Source: Cupriavidus necator A5-1
GTDB taxonomy: Bacteria; Pseudomonadota; Gammaproteobacteria; Burkholderiales; Burkholderiaceae
Reading direction: 5' to 3'
Length of the DNA stretch: 64,000 nucleotides
Assembly (NCBI RefSeq): GCF_000744095.1
Contig: NZ_JQLI01000003.1
Span: 124,001 to 188,000, forward strand
The position numbers and the translations under genes are program-made. Below, piece by piece: positions 7,925-16,483 of this stretch (positions within the stretch are counted from its first letter, which is position 1; the number at the start of each line of letters is the position of its first letter). The notes below the pieces were generated by a model. That model did no database searches, was not told the DNA's origin, and saw only the letters and a list, made by a program, of their open reading frames with translations.

Positions 7925-9424
7925 ATGACCGAGCGCGAGCCCACCGATCCCAAAGATCCGAATTCCGCCGATCCCGGTTCCCCGGATCCCGCCAACCACC
8001 CGGATCCGCAGGCGCCCTCCGACGCCAGCCCCCCACCCCCCGATCCCCGCCTGCTTAACCAGCTCAGCCGCCGCGCCCGCGTGGCGGCTTCGCGCAAGTC
8101 GCGCCAGGCGGGCCGCATCTCGCGCACCACGCTGCGCTACACCGTGTTCATGTTCGGCGCCGGCTGCGTGGGCTTGTTTTCGCTGGTGTTTGCCTGGATC
8201 GCCGAAGTCGCGCTGCGCTGGAACCACCAGCTGACCCAGGCCACCCCGTGGCTGGCATTCGTGATGCTGCCGTTCGGGCTGGCCGCCTTGCGCTGGCTGA
8301 CGATCCGCCTGGCGCCGCAGGCGCGCGGCAGCGGCATCCCGCAGGTGATCGCGGCGGTCACGTTGCCGCCCGCGGGCGCCGCACAGACCGTGCTGGTGTC
8401 GTTGCGGCAATCGATGTGGAAGGTGGTACTGACCGCGCTGGCGCTGCTGGCGGGCGCCTCGGTCGGGCGCGAAGGGCCGTCGGTGCAGGTGGGTGCGGCG
8501 GCGATGCTGGCCTGGGGCCGCTGGTGCCAGGAGAAGCTGCGCTTTCGCATCGGCTTCCATCCCAATGCGCTGATCGCCGCGGGCGCCGCCGGCGGGCTGG
8601 CGGCGGCCTTCAACACGCCGCTGGCGGGCGTGGTGTTCGCCATCGAGGAGCTGGGCCGCGGCACCGCGGTGCGCTGGGACCGGCTGGTGCTGTCCGGCGT
8701 GCTGACCGCCGGCTTCGTGTCGCTGGCACTGCTGGGCAACAACCCGTATTTCGTCGTCAAGGTGCCGATGCTGGTGTTGCGCGACGCGTGGGGCCCGGTG
8801 TTGCTGTGCGCGGTGATCAATGGCGTGCTGGGCGGGCTGTTCGCCAAGGCGCTGATCGGCGGCGTGCCCGGGTTGCTGCCCGCGCACCGGCGCGCGTGGC
8901 CGACGCAGCATCCGGTGTGGGTGGCGTTCAGCTGCGGGCTGGTGGTGGCGGTGATCGGCGTGGCCACCGCAGGTGCGACCTTCGGCACCGGCTACGAGCA
9001 GGCCTCGGCGCTGATCAACGGTGAATCGCATGCCACGCAGTGGTTCGGCATCGCCAAGCTGGTGGCGACCGTGGTGTCCTACTTTGCCGGTATCCCGGGC
9101 GGCATCTTCACGCCGGCGGTGGCCATCGGCGCCGGCATCGGCGAGAACGTCGCGCACTTCGCCACTGGTATGGCCGAGCCGCGCGTGCTGGCACTGGTGT
9201 CGATGGCGGCGTTCCTGGCCGCGGCAACACAGGCGCCCATCACTGCCAGCGTGATCGTGATGGAGATGACGCGCACGCAGGACCTGACGGTGTTCCTGCT
9301 GGCGGCGGCGCTGCTGGCGTCGTTTATCTCGCGGCAGTTCTCGCCGCACCCGTTCTACCATCGCGCCGGCCGCGCGTTCCGGCGCGAGGCGCTGATGCTG
9401 GTACGCAAGGCGCCGGCGGGCTGA
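7925..9424 (+). CDS. ClC-family voltage-gated chloride channel/antiporter
   Basis: A 499-residue membrane protein. The anion-selectivity motifs are present in modified or intact form: GSGIPQV (canonical GSGIPE), GREGPSVQ (canonical GREGPxVQ, carrying the gating Glu) and GIPGGIFTPAVAIGAGIG. About ten membrane segments start after a ~75-residue Pro/Asp/Ser-rich cytoplasmic N-terminus with repeated DP dipeptides. The change of the last Glu to Gln in GSGIPE is worth noting. No CBS domains follow. There is no Shine-Dalgarno sequence before the ATG, so the exact start within the low-complexity N-terminus is uncertain. Confidence 0.93.
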   Translation: MTEREPTDPKDPNSADPGSPDPANHPDPQAPSDASPPPPDPRLLNQLSRRARVAASRKSRQAGRISRTTLRYTVFMFGAGCVGLFSLVFAWIAEVALRWNHQLTQATPWLAFVMLPFGLAALRWLTIRLAPQARGSGIPQVIAAVTLPPAGAAQTVLVSLRQSMWKVVLTALALLAGASVGREGPSVQVGAAAMLAWGRWCQEKLRFRIGFHPNALIAAGAAGGLAAAFNTPLAGVVFAIEELGRGTAVRWDRLVLSGVLTAGFVSLALLGNNPYFVVKVPMLVLRDAWGPVLLCAVINGVLGGLFAKALIGGVPGLLPAHRRAWPTQHPVWVAFSCGLVVAVIGVATAGATFGTGYEQASALINGESHATQWFGIAKLVATVVSYFAGIPGGIFTPAVAIGAGIGENVAHFATGMAEPRVLALVSMAAFLAAATQAPITASVIVMEMTRTQDLTVFLLAAALLASFISRQFSPHPFYHRAGRAFRREALMLVRKAPAG

Positions 9425-9614
9425 GCGGAGTCGTCGCGGGGCAGCGTTGCGCCGGCGCGTCGGCGCATCGGTCCCATGGCGCGCCGCCCGGCTTTGCCCT
9501 ACCATGGCGCCGCGCAATGCCCACAGTGAAACCGATCGGGCCGCGCGTGCACCGGCGGCACACACACCAATGACAGGACGCCGGCATCCATGGGCAATGT
9601 TCCGGGGAGCACAG

Positions 9615-9872
9615 ATGGCTTCGCAACGTCCGGCCGGCAAGACCCGGCCTCCGAGCAAGGAAAGCACCGGCCTGCGCGATGTCGGCCCCGACACCGTCTG
9701 GCATACCCGCGGCCTGCAGACGCCTTCGCGCCTGCGCGCGCCGGTGCCGGGCGCCCGGCGCACGCCGCGCCGGCAGTTGCCGCCCAGCCGCGTGCCGCGC
9801 CTGCTGGCGTGGGGACTGGTGCTGGTGATGGTCGCTACCTTCGTCCAGGCCTTCCTGCGCATGCACGGCTGA
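9615..9872 (+). CDS. Small hypothetical protein with C-terminal membrane helix
   Basis: I do not recognise this 85-residue protein. The first ~60 residues are basic, Pro/Arg rich and probably disordered; the last ~20 (LLAWGLVLVMVATFVQAFL) form one membrane helix, so it may be tail-anchored. The start was placed at the ATG that follows GGGGAG with good spacing; an ATG at 9571 would add 15 residues. Codon usage shows the normal GC-rich third positions. It stands alone between the ClC gene and the next exported protein. Confidence 0.55.
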   Translation: MASQRPAGKTRPPSKESTGLRDVGPDTVWHTRGLQTPSRLRAPVPGARRTPRRQLPPSRVPRLLAWGLVLVMVATFVQAFLRMHG

Positions 9873-10079
9873 GCGCCGCCGCAAGTGCCGGAGCCGCCGT
9901 GGCGATCGGTTAAGCTGACGGTCGCCCCGTATCGAACCGGGTGGTGGTGACTTTTCCGTCACCACCGTGTGCCGGTGTCGCCCCGCGCGACCGCAATTCG
10001 CCCGGAACATCCGGGCGGGGGCGTGCTCCAACCCGGAGCCTCTTACCTGGGCTTATCCAGGTCTATCCAGGAGTCCGAT

Positions 10080-10811
10080 TTGAAATTCCCCGTTGCCGGG
10101 CTGGCGTTTGCCGGCCTGCTGGGCGCCACCACCACCGGCGCCATCGCCGCGCCTGCCGCCGCAGCCGCTGCCAAGCCTGCTTCTCCGCCATCGGCCCAGT
10201 CCACGGCCCAGTCCGGCACCAGCGCGCTGGCGCCGATGCTCGGCATGCTGGAAATCGGCAATCCGCTGCCGGCCTTGCCCGATTGCGCCGACAAGCGCTC
10301 GCCCGACGGCCGCGACGTCACCGGGTTTTGCGTCGAACTGAAGGGCGACGGCCTGATGCGCCAGGTCGGCGTGCCGCGCGACAAGCGCCCCGCCTTCATG
10401 GACGGCCCGCACGTGGTGGCCTTTGTCGACCGCAACGCGCTGGTCGGGCTGATCGTGCCGACCGCCGGCGCCAATTCGCAGCAGGCCGCGGCCGACAGCG
10501 TCACGGCGCTGTACGGCAAGCCGTTCCGCCAGGAACAGGTCGACATGCGCGACAAGGGCGGCAAGACCGTCAAGACGCTGCACGCGGGCTGGATGCAGAA
10601 GCCGCTGACCGTGGAGCTGTACGCGATGCCGGAAGACCCCAACACCGGCACCATCGAGATGCTGCTGCCGCAGGCGCGCGTGCTGATGGCGGACAAGGAC
10701 GCCGAGATCGACAAGCAACTCAATCCGGCGCCGGCCTCGGCGCCCGCGGCCAAGGCCGCCAAGCCGGCGCCCAAGGCGCCCGCCAAGCCGGAAAAGCCTG
10801 GTAGCTGGTAA
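10080..10811 (+). CDS. Exported protein of unknown function (TTG start)
   Basis: A 243-residue protein with a clear Sec signal peptide (KFPVAGLAFAGLLGATTTGAIA, cleavage near AAPA). The mature part has an Ala/Pro/Ser linker, a globular domain of ~150 residues starting MLGMLEIGNPLPALPDC, and an Ala/Pro/Lys tail reminiscent of peptidoglycan- or nucleic-acid-facing tails. Two cysteines (DCADKR and GFCVEL) could form a disulfide in the periplasm. The TTG start follows CCAGGAG and gives a proper signal peptide; an upstream ATG at 9969 would bury it. No family recognised. Confidence 0.7.
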   Translation: MKFPVAGLAFAGLLGATTTGAIAAPAAAAAAKPASPPSAQSTAQSGTSALAPMLGMLEIGNPLPALPDCADKRSPDGRDVTGFCVELKGDGLMRQVGVPRDKRPAFMDGPHVVAFVDRNALVGLIVPTAGANSQQAAADSVTALYGKPFRQEQVDMRDKGGKTVKTLHAGWMQKPLTVELYAMPEDPNTGTIEMLLPQARVLMADKDAEIDKQLNPAPASAPAAKAAKPAPKAPAKPEKPGSW

Positions 10812-10818
10812 GACCGCG

Positions 10819-10839
10819 GCGGGCGGCAGCGCCGCCCGC
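10819..10839. terminator. GC-rich hairpin between convergent genes
   Basis: GCGGGCGGC, loop AGC, GCCGCCCGC: a 9-bp perfect stem in the 45-bp gap between the exported protein and the convergent dapB-like gene. There is no T-run on either side, so it is a weak intrinsic terminator at best. Confidence 0.4.
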
Positions 10840-10856
10840 GAGTCAATGCGTTTGCC

Positions 10857-11666
10857 TCAGAGCCCTTCCATCACTTTGTCCAGCCCCCGCACCACGCCGC
10901 GCACGGTGTGGACCTTGCGGATCGCCAGCAGCGCGCCGGCGACATAGGGCGTGGAGCCGTCGCCGGCCTCGTGCTTCAGGTGCAGGCGCTGCCCGTCGGC
11001 GCCGAAGATCACCTCCACGCCAAGCTGGTAGCCCGGCAGCCGCACCGCATGCACCTGCGTGCCAGCCATGGTGGCGCCGCGCGTTTCCTTCGGGCCGTTG
11101 ACCTGGTCGACCGGCACCACCTGCGCGGCGGACTTGACCTGGCCGAGCCGGTAGGCCAGCTCGCGCACCGTGCCCGAGGGCACGTCGACCTTGCCGGCCT
11201 TGGCGTAGTCGATGATCTCCCAGTGCTCCAGGTGGCGTGCCGCCATCTCGGCAAACTTCTGCAGCAGCACCACCGTGATGGCGAAATTGCCGCAGGCGAG
11301 CACGCCGCGGTCGGCCTTGCGCGCGGCTGCGTCGATCGCGGCATAGTCTTCGTCGGTCAGCCCGGAGGTGCCCACCACCACGTGCGCACCGTGCGCCAGC
11401 GCCTGCAGGATGTTGTGCTTGGCGATGGCCGGCTTGGTGTATTCGACATAGACGTCATAGGGCGTCTCGCCCAGCGCCTCGATGCTGGCGGCGGCCACGC
11501 CCGGGGTATCGGCATGGCCGGTCAGCTGCGCCAGCGGCTGCCCGGCGGCGCCGCGCGACAGGCCGGCCACCAGCGTCATGTCGGCCGCGTGCGCCACGCC
11601 GCGCGCCAGTTCGCCGCCGGCCCAGCCGGTCACGCCGCCCACGGCGACACGGATCGGATTGTTCAT
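10857..11666 (-). CDS. DapB-like dihydrodipicolinate reductase homologue lacking the catalytic histidine
   Basis: A 269-residue protein with the DapB fold: N-terminal dinucleotide motif GGVTGWAGGELA (residues 10-21) and the tetrapyrrole-like substrate loop KVDVPSGT (159-166). Canonical DapB has a HHxxK catalytic stretch immediately before DAPSGT; here it reads AKAGK (155-159), so both histidines are gone and only the lysine remains. Together with its place in an lrp-dapB unit divergent from lysine-degradation genes, this suggests a related reductase acting on another imine or ketone rather than the biosynthetic enzyme. The start follows GGAGAACACAAC. The biosynthetic role cannot be excluded without knowing whether a second dapB exists. 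Confidence 0.8.
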   Translation of the reverse strand: MNNPIRVAVGGVTGWAGGELARGVAHAADMTLVAGLSRGAAGQPLAQLTGHADTPGVAAASIEALGETPYDVYVEYTKPAIAKHNILQALAHGAHVVVGTSGLTDEDYAAIDAAARKADRGVLACGNFAITVVLLQKFAEMAARHLEHWEIIDYAKAGKVDVPSGTVRELAYRLGQVKSAAQVVPVDQVNGPKETRGATMAGTQVHAVRLPGYQLGVEVIFGADGQRLHLKHEAGDGSTPYVAGALLAIRKVHTVRGVVRGLDKVMEGL

Positions 11667-11712
11667 GTTGTGTTCTCCGCAATGGCTTGATCGGGTAGGC
11701 AGCATACCGCTT

Positions 11713-12162
11713 TCAGCCGGCAGCGCGCCGGCGGTCGAGCTTGCGCGCCAGCACGATCGAGGTGGTGGTGTGGTTGACGCCGTCGAGCATGCCGATCTCG
11801 TCCAGCAGCCGGTCGAGCCGGTCATGCGTGTCGCAGCGGATCGCCACCAGGTAGTCGACCGGGCCGCTGACGGAATTGACCTCCTCGATCTCCGGCAGCC
11901 GCTGCAGCGCGCGCAGGATGGCAGGCGCGGCCTTGGGCTGCACCGACAGGCCGCAGTAGGCCAGGATCGCGTTGTCTTCCATCTTCTGACCCAGCCGCAC
12001 GCCGTAGCCGGCGATCACCCCCGAGCGCTCCAGCCGCGCGATGCGCGCGACCACGGTGGTGCGGGCGATACCCAGGTGCCGGGCGAGGTTGGCGGCGCTT
12101 TCGCGCGCATTGGCCTGCAGTAGTGACAGCAGGTGGCGGTCGGTGGCGTCGAGTTCTGTCAT
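11713..12162 (-). CDS. Lrp/AsnC-family transcriptional regulator
   Basis: A 149-residue feast/famine regulator. Residues 1-60 hold the helix-turn-helix (LDATDRHLLSLLQANARESAANLARHLGIARTTVVARIARLE) and the rest is the RAM effector domain (GPVDYLVAIRCDTHDRLDRLLDEI). It is 46 bp upstream of the DapB-like gene on the same strand and divergent from the dehydrogenase pair, so it most likely senses lysine or a pathway intermediate and controls both directions. The effector assignment is inference. Confidence 0.93.
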   Translation of the reverse strand: MTELDATDRHLLSLLQANARESAANLARHLGIARTTVVARIARLERSGVIAGYGVRLGQKMEDNAILAYCGLSVQPKAAPAILRALQRLPEIEEVNSVSGPVDYLVAIRCDTHDRLDRLLDEIGMLDGVNHTTTSIVLARKLDRRRAAG

Positions 12163-12291
12163 TTCGTCGGTGGGGCCCGTCGTTTCGTTCGATTATGGCG
12201 GGTTTTCGTCGTTCTTGGGCCTTCATTCCGTCGCAGCGGCTATCCATACTCGTGTCAACAGGAGCAATCTTTCTTGTGGACGGGAGACACC

Positions 12292-13473
12292 ATGCAACCC
12301 TCGAACCTGGGCCGGCAGGGCCCGCGCGACCTGCCCAAGGCGGCCCGCCCGCTGCACGTGACGGTGCTGGGCGCGGGCAAGATCGGCCGCACCATCGCGG
12401 CGATGCTGCATGACAGCGGCGACTACCGCGTCAGCGTGGTCGACCATGACGCGCGCCGGCTGGACGGCCTGCCGCGCGGCGTGCTGGCGCGCGCCGGCGA
12501 CCCCACCGAGCCGGGCACCTGCGCCGCGCTGCTGGCCGGCGCCGATGCCGTGCTCAACGCGTTGCCGTTCCATGCCGCCATCAGCGTAGCTTCGGTCGCG
12601 GCGCGCCTGGGCGTGCATTACTTCGACCTGACCGAGGATGTGGCCGCCACCCAGGCCATCCGCTCGCTGGCGCAGGGCGTGCGCTCGGTGCTGATGCCGC
12701 AGTGCGGGCTGGCGCCCGGCTTTATCGGCGTGGTCGGGCACGACCTGGCGCAGCGCTTCCTGCGCGGCGGCGGCGGCTTGCTCGACCTGCAGATGCGTGT
12801 CGGCGCGCTGCCGCGCTACCCCAGCAACGCGCTCAAGTACAACCTGACCTGGAGCACCGAGGGACTGATCAACGAGTACTGCAACCCCTGCGAGGCCATC
12901 GTCGACGGCCGCCGCGTGGAGCTGCCGGCGCTGGAGGGGCTGGAGAGTTTCGCGCTGGACGGCATCGAATACGAGGCCTTTAATACATCAGGCGGCCTCG
13001 GCACGCTGCCCGAAACGCTGGCCGGGCGCGCGCGCAATGTCGATTACAAGTCCATCCGCTATCCCGGCCACTGCACGCTGATGAAGCTGCTGCTCAACGA
13101 CCTGCGCCTGCGCGAACGCCGCGAATGGCTGCGCGATATCTTCGACCGCGCCATCCCGGTCACCGAGCAGGACGTGGTAATCGTGTTCGCCACTGCCACC
13201 GGCTATCCCGCCGGCGGCGAACGGGGGCGCGGGCCGCTGACGCAGGCTTCGTTCTCGGCGCGCATCGGCGGGGTGGACGGCAACGGCGGGCATGTCAACG
13301 CGATCCAGCTGACCACTGCCGCGGGCATCTGCACCGCGCTGGATATGGTGGCGACCGGTGCGCTGCCGCAGTCCGGCTTCGTCCGGCAGGAGCAGATGCC
13401 GCTCGACGCCTTCCTGGCCAACCGCTTCGGCCGCCACTACACGCAGCACCCGCTACAGGAGATGCATGTATGA
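12292..13473 (+). CDS. Saccharopine dehydrogenase-family protein (saccharopine or lysine 6-dehydrogenase)
   Basis: A 393-residue NAD(P)-dependent dehydrogenase: the Rossmann motif VTVLGAGKIGRTIA is at residues 23-36, and the saccharopine-dehydrogenase C-terminal domain follows. It should release alpha-aminoadipate semialdehyde, either from saccharopine or directly from lysine. No lysine-ketoglutarate reductase domain is present or adjacent, which slightly favours a lysine 6-dehydrogenase-like reaction. The start has GGGAGA upstream. The stop overlaps the next ATG (ATGA), so it is coupled to the aldehyde dehydrogenase that would consume its product. Confidence 0.85.
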   Translation: MQPSNLGRQGPRDLPKAARPLHVTVLGAGKIGRTIAAMLHDSGDYRVSVVDHDARRLDGLPRGVLARAGDPTEPGTCAALLAGADAVLNALPFHAAISVASVAARLGVHYFDLTEDVAATQAIRSLAQGVRSVLMPQCGLAPGFIGVVGHDLAQRFLRGGGGLLDLQMRVGALPRYPSNALKYNLTWSTEGLINEYCNPCEAIVDGRRVELPALEGLESFALDGIEYEAFNTSGGLGTLPETLAGRARNVDYKSIRYPGHCTLMKLLLNDLRLRERREWLRDIFDRAIPVTEQDVVIVFATATGYPAGGERGRGPLTQASFSARIGGVDGNGGHVNAIQLTTAAGICTALDMVATGALPQSGFVRQEQMPLDAFLANRFGRHYTQHPLQEMHV

Positions 13474-14987
13474 AAGCGCAACAGTTCGCTGCCTGCTGGG
13501 ATTCGATCGGCCTGCCGCGGCCCTGGCACGAGGGCACGCCGGCCGGCACCGTGACCGTGCGCTCGCCGGTGGACGGCGAGGCCATCGGCCATGTGCCTGC
13601 CTGCACGCCGGCGCAGGCCGATGCGCTGATCGCGCGGGCCCACGCGGCGCAGAGCACCTGGGCGCTGCTGCCCGCGCCGGCGCGCGGCGAGATCGTGCGG
13701 CGCTTCGGCGAGGTGCTGCGCGAACACAAGCAGGCGATGGGCCGGCTGGTGTCGCTCGAGACGGGCAAGATCCTGCAGGAAGGGCTGGGCGAGGTGCAGG
13801 AGATGATCGACATCTGCGACTTCGCGGTCGGGCTGTCGCGCCAGCTGCACGGGCTGACCATTGCCTCCGAGCGCCCGCAGCACGCGATGCGCGAGACCTG
13901 GCACCCCTACGGGCTGTGCGGGGTGATCTCGGCCTTCAACTTCCCGGTGGCGGTGTGGGCGTGGAATTCGGCGCTGGCGCTGGTGTGTGGCAACGGCGTG
14001 ATCTGGAAGCCGTCGGAAAAGGCCACGCTGTGCGCGCTGGCTGCGCAGGGGCTGCTCGAGCGTGTGCTGGCGGCGGCGGCGCCGCAGCACACCGGCATCT
14101 CGCCGGTGCTGCCGGGCGGGCGAATGCTGGGCAATCATCTGGTGTCGCACCCGGCGGTGCGGCTGGTCAGCGCCACCGGCTCGACCCGCATGGGGCGCGA
14201 GGTCGGCATCGCTTGCGCCGGACAGTTCAAGCGCAGCATCCTGGAGCTGGGCGGCAATAACGCGGCCATCGTGGCACCGTCCGCCGACATTGAACTGGCC
14301 GTGCGCGCGATCACCTTCGCGGCGGCGGGCACGGCGGGCCAGCGGTGTACCACGCTGCGCCGCTGCTTTATCCATGCCGACCTGATGGACACCATGGCCA
14401 GCCGGCTGATCACCGTGTTCGACCGCCTGCCCATCGGCGACCCGCTCGAAGACGGCACGCTGCTCGGCCCGCTGATCGACAACGCCGCTGGCGAGGCCAT
14501 GGCCAATGCGCTGGCCGCCTGCCGCGCGCAGGGCAATATCGTGACCGGTGGCGAACGGCTGCTGACCGACCGCTTTCCACACGCCTGCTACGTGCGCCCC
14601 GCGCTGGTGATGACCGACGAGCAGCACGACACCATGCTGACCGAGACCTTCGCGCCGATCCTGTACCTGATGCCGTACACCACCTTCGACGAAGCGATCG
14701 CGCTGAACAATGCCGCGGCGCACGGGCTATCGTCTTGCATCTTCACGGAATCGATGCGCGAGGCGGAACGGTTCATGTCATCCGCGGGCAGCGACTGCGG
14801 CATTGCCAACGTCAACATCGGCACCAGCGGGGCGGAGATCGGTGGCGCGTTCGGCGGCGAGAAGGCAACCGGCGGCGGGCGCGAGTCGGGGTCGGATGCG
14901 TGGAAGGGGTATATGCGCAGGGCGACCAATACGATCAACTATGGCGATTCGTTGCCGCTGGCGCAGGGAATAAGGTTCGAGATCTGA
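13470..14987 (+). CDS. ALDH7-type aldehyde dehydrogenase (alpha-aminoadipate semialdehyde dehydrogenase-like)
   Basis: A 505-residue NAD+-dependent aldehyde dehydrogenase. Catalytic Cys293 is in TAGQRCTTLRR and the general base Glu259 in ILELGGNNA. The C-terminal INYGDSLPLAQGIRFEI closely resembles the ALDH7A1/AmaB group that oxidises alpha-aminoadipate semialdehyde to 2-aminoadipate in lysine degradation. Its ATGA overlap with the upstream dehydrogenase and a CAGGAG ribosome site support one two-gene unit. Family assignment is firm; the precise substrate rests on the C-terminal signature and context. Confidence 0.92.
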   Translation: MKAQQFAACWDSIGLPRPWHEGTPAGTVTVRSPVDGEAIGHVPACTPAQADALIARAHAAQSTWALLPAPARGEIVRRFGEVLREHKQAMGRLVSLETGKILQEGLGEVQEMIDICDFAVGLSRQLHGLTIASERPQHAMRETWHPYGLCGVISAFNFPVAVWAWNSALALVCGNGVIWKPSEKATLCALAAQGLLERVLAAAAPQHTGISPVLPGGRMLGNHLVSHPAVRLVSATGSTRMGREVGIACAGQFKRSILELGGNNAAIVAPSADIELAVRAITFAAAGTAGQRCTTLRRCFIHADLMDTMASRLITVFDRLPIGDPLEDGTLLGPLIDNAAGEAMANALAACRAQGNIVTGGERLLTDRFPHACYVRPALVMTDEQHDTMLTETFAPILYLMPYTTFDEAIALNNAAAHGLSSCIFTESMREAERFMSSAGSDCGIANVNIGTSGAEIGGAFGGEKATGGGRESGSDAWKGYMRRATNTINYGDSLPLAQGIRFEI

Positions 14988-15126
14988 AGGCGTCCCGAAG
15001 TCGATCAGATGTTTCCGTAGGGAATGGTAACAAGCCTTACATGCCTTTGACGCCGTATTACGCGGCCAGCCCGTATAACGTCAGCAGGGGCAGGCACATG
15101 CCCGATTCGACCCCAAGGACGAAACC

Positions 15127-15327
15127 ATGAGAATGCTGACGATTGGACTGGCCGCCGCGGCGGCGTCAGTCACCCTGTTGGGCGGCTGCGCCGTCTATCC
15201 CACCCCCGCCGGCCCTGCGGTAGGCCCGGCGCCTGTCTACGTCGCGCCCGCGCCAGTGGTCGTTGCGCCCCGGCCGTACTACTACGGCGGCTATGGCTAC
15301 TATGGCCGCGGCTATCGTCACTGGTAA
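15127..15327 (+). CDS. Small Gly/Tyr-rich lipoprotein
   Basis: A 66-residue lipoprotein: signal with lipobox LGGC (Cys21), then a Pro/Ala/Val repeat segment (PAPVYVAPAPVVVAP) and a Tyr/Gly tail (YYYGGYGYYGRGYRHW). Such proteins are common in Burkholderiaceae and usually lack a known function. AAGGACG lies just upstream of the ATG. The GC-rich, low-complexity tail could associate with the envelope surface; no function is claimed. Confidence 0.75.
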   Translation: MRMLTIGLAAAAASVTLLGGCAVYPTPAGPAVGPAPVYVAPAPVVVAPRPYYYGGYGYYGRGYRHW

Positions 15328-15411
15328 TGACAGCGGTTAGCCGGAGAATGCTGCTGCGTAGAAAGAATTGAAGCAGGATTGAAGCAACGGCAGGGAGCCC
15401 GGCAGCAGCGT

Positions 15412-16038
15412 TCAGTTGCCGCCTGCCGCGTCACCGGGACGGCCATTCAGTCCGCCCCAGCTGGGCGCGAGCGTCTGGCCGATCTCGGGCAGGTCGACCA
15501 GGTCCAGCACGCGGCCGACCGTATGGTCGACCAGTTCGGCAATGCTTTGCGGCTTTTGATAGAAGCCCGGCACCGGCGGGAACACGATCCCGCCCATTTC
15601 CGTCACCGCCGTCATATTGCGCAGATGCGCGAGGTTCAGCGGCGTTTCCCTGACCATCAGCACCAGCTTGCGCCGCTCCTTGAGCGTGACGTCGGCAGCG
15701 CGCGTGATGAGGTTGTCGGAGAAGCCGTGCGCGATCGCGGCGAGCGTGCGCATCGAGCAGGGGGCCACCACCATGGCGTGCGCGCGGAACGAGCCGCTGG
15801 CGATGGTGGCGCCGATATCGCGCACGTTGTGCACGACACTGGCGAGCGCTTCCACCTCGGCACGGCTGATATCCAGCTCGTGCTGCAGGTTCATCACGCC
15901 CGCGGGCGAAATCAGCAGGTGCGTTTCCACCCCGGGCGCCGCGCGCAGCACCTGCAGCAGGCGCACGCCGTAGATGGCGCCGGTGGCGCCCGTGATGGCG
16001 ACGATCAATCGCTGCGGCGTGCCGCCGGTCACGGGCAT
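15412..16038 (-). CDS. ubiX: UbiX flavin prenyltransferase
   Basis: A 208-residue member of the UbiX/Pad1 family, which prenylates FMN to make the cofactor for UbiD-type decarboxylases, including the ubiquinone pathway enzyme. The nucleotide-binding opening LIVAITGATGAIYG and the family stretches VAPCSMRTLAAIAHG and RETPLNLAHLRNM are present. It is the last gene of the minus-strand prmC-grxD-ubiX group, 8 bp after grxD. Confidence 0.95.
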   Translation of the reverse strand: MPVTGGTPQRLIVAITGATGAIYGVRLLQVLRAAPGVETHLLISPAGVMNLQHELDISRAEVEALASVVHNVRDIGATIASGSFRAHAMVVAPCSMRTLAAIAHGFSDNLITRAADVTLKERRKLVLMVRETPLNLAHLRNMTAVTEMGGIVFPPVPGFYQKPQSIAELVDHTVGRVLDLVDLPEIGQTLAPSWGGLNGRPGDAAGGN

Positions 16039-16046
16039 GACTGGGC

Positions 16047-16358
16047 TCAGCCCTTCAGCAGGGTCTGCAGCTCGCCGTTCTGGTACATCTCCATCATGAT
16101 GTCCGAGCCGCCGATGAACTCGCCGTTCACATAGAGCTGCGGGATGGTGGGCCAGTTGGCGTATTCCTTGATGCCCTGGCGGATGCCTTCATCGTCCAGC
16201 ACGTTGACCGTGGTCGGCGCGTCCACGCCGCAGGCCTTCAGGATCTGGATGGCGCGGCCCGAGAAGCCGCACATCGGGAACTGCGCGGTGCCCTTCATGA
16301 ACAGGACCACCGGGTTGCCCTTGACGATCTGGTCGATCTTTTGCTGCACGTCGCTCAT
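16047..16358 (-). CDS. grxD: Monothiol glutaredoxin (Grx4/GrxD type)
   Basis: A 103-residue CGFS glutaredoxin that carries and delivers [2Fe-2S] clusters. The active motif CGFS begins at Cys30, preceded by the glutathione-binding KGTAQFPM, and WPTIPQLYVNGEFIGGSDIM is the cis-Pro region. Length and motifs are standard. It lies between prmC and ubiX on the same strand. Confidence 0.97.
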   Translation of the reverse strand: MSDVQQKIDQIVKGNPVVLFMKGTAQFPMCGFSGRAIQILKACGVDAPTTVNVLDDEGIRQGIKEYANWPTIPQLYVNGEFIGGSDIMMEMYQNGELQTLLKG

Positions 16359-16483
16359 GGTTTGCTTTTCGGTTGGGCGGGACCGTTGCGCGGGCGCCGC
16401 CTGGGGAGAATGGGATCCGCGCGGCCAGCCGCACGGCGGAGATCTGTTTTGCCGGAGATTTTACCCGGAATCGCCGCCGCGCT

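Noticed and set aside
15367..15386. Direct repeat ATTGAAGCA twice, 2 bp apart, between the small lipoprotein and ubiX
   Set aside because: Too short and placed after both convergent genes; no role can be supported.
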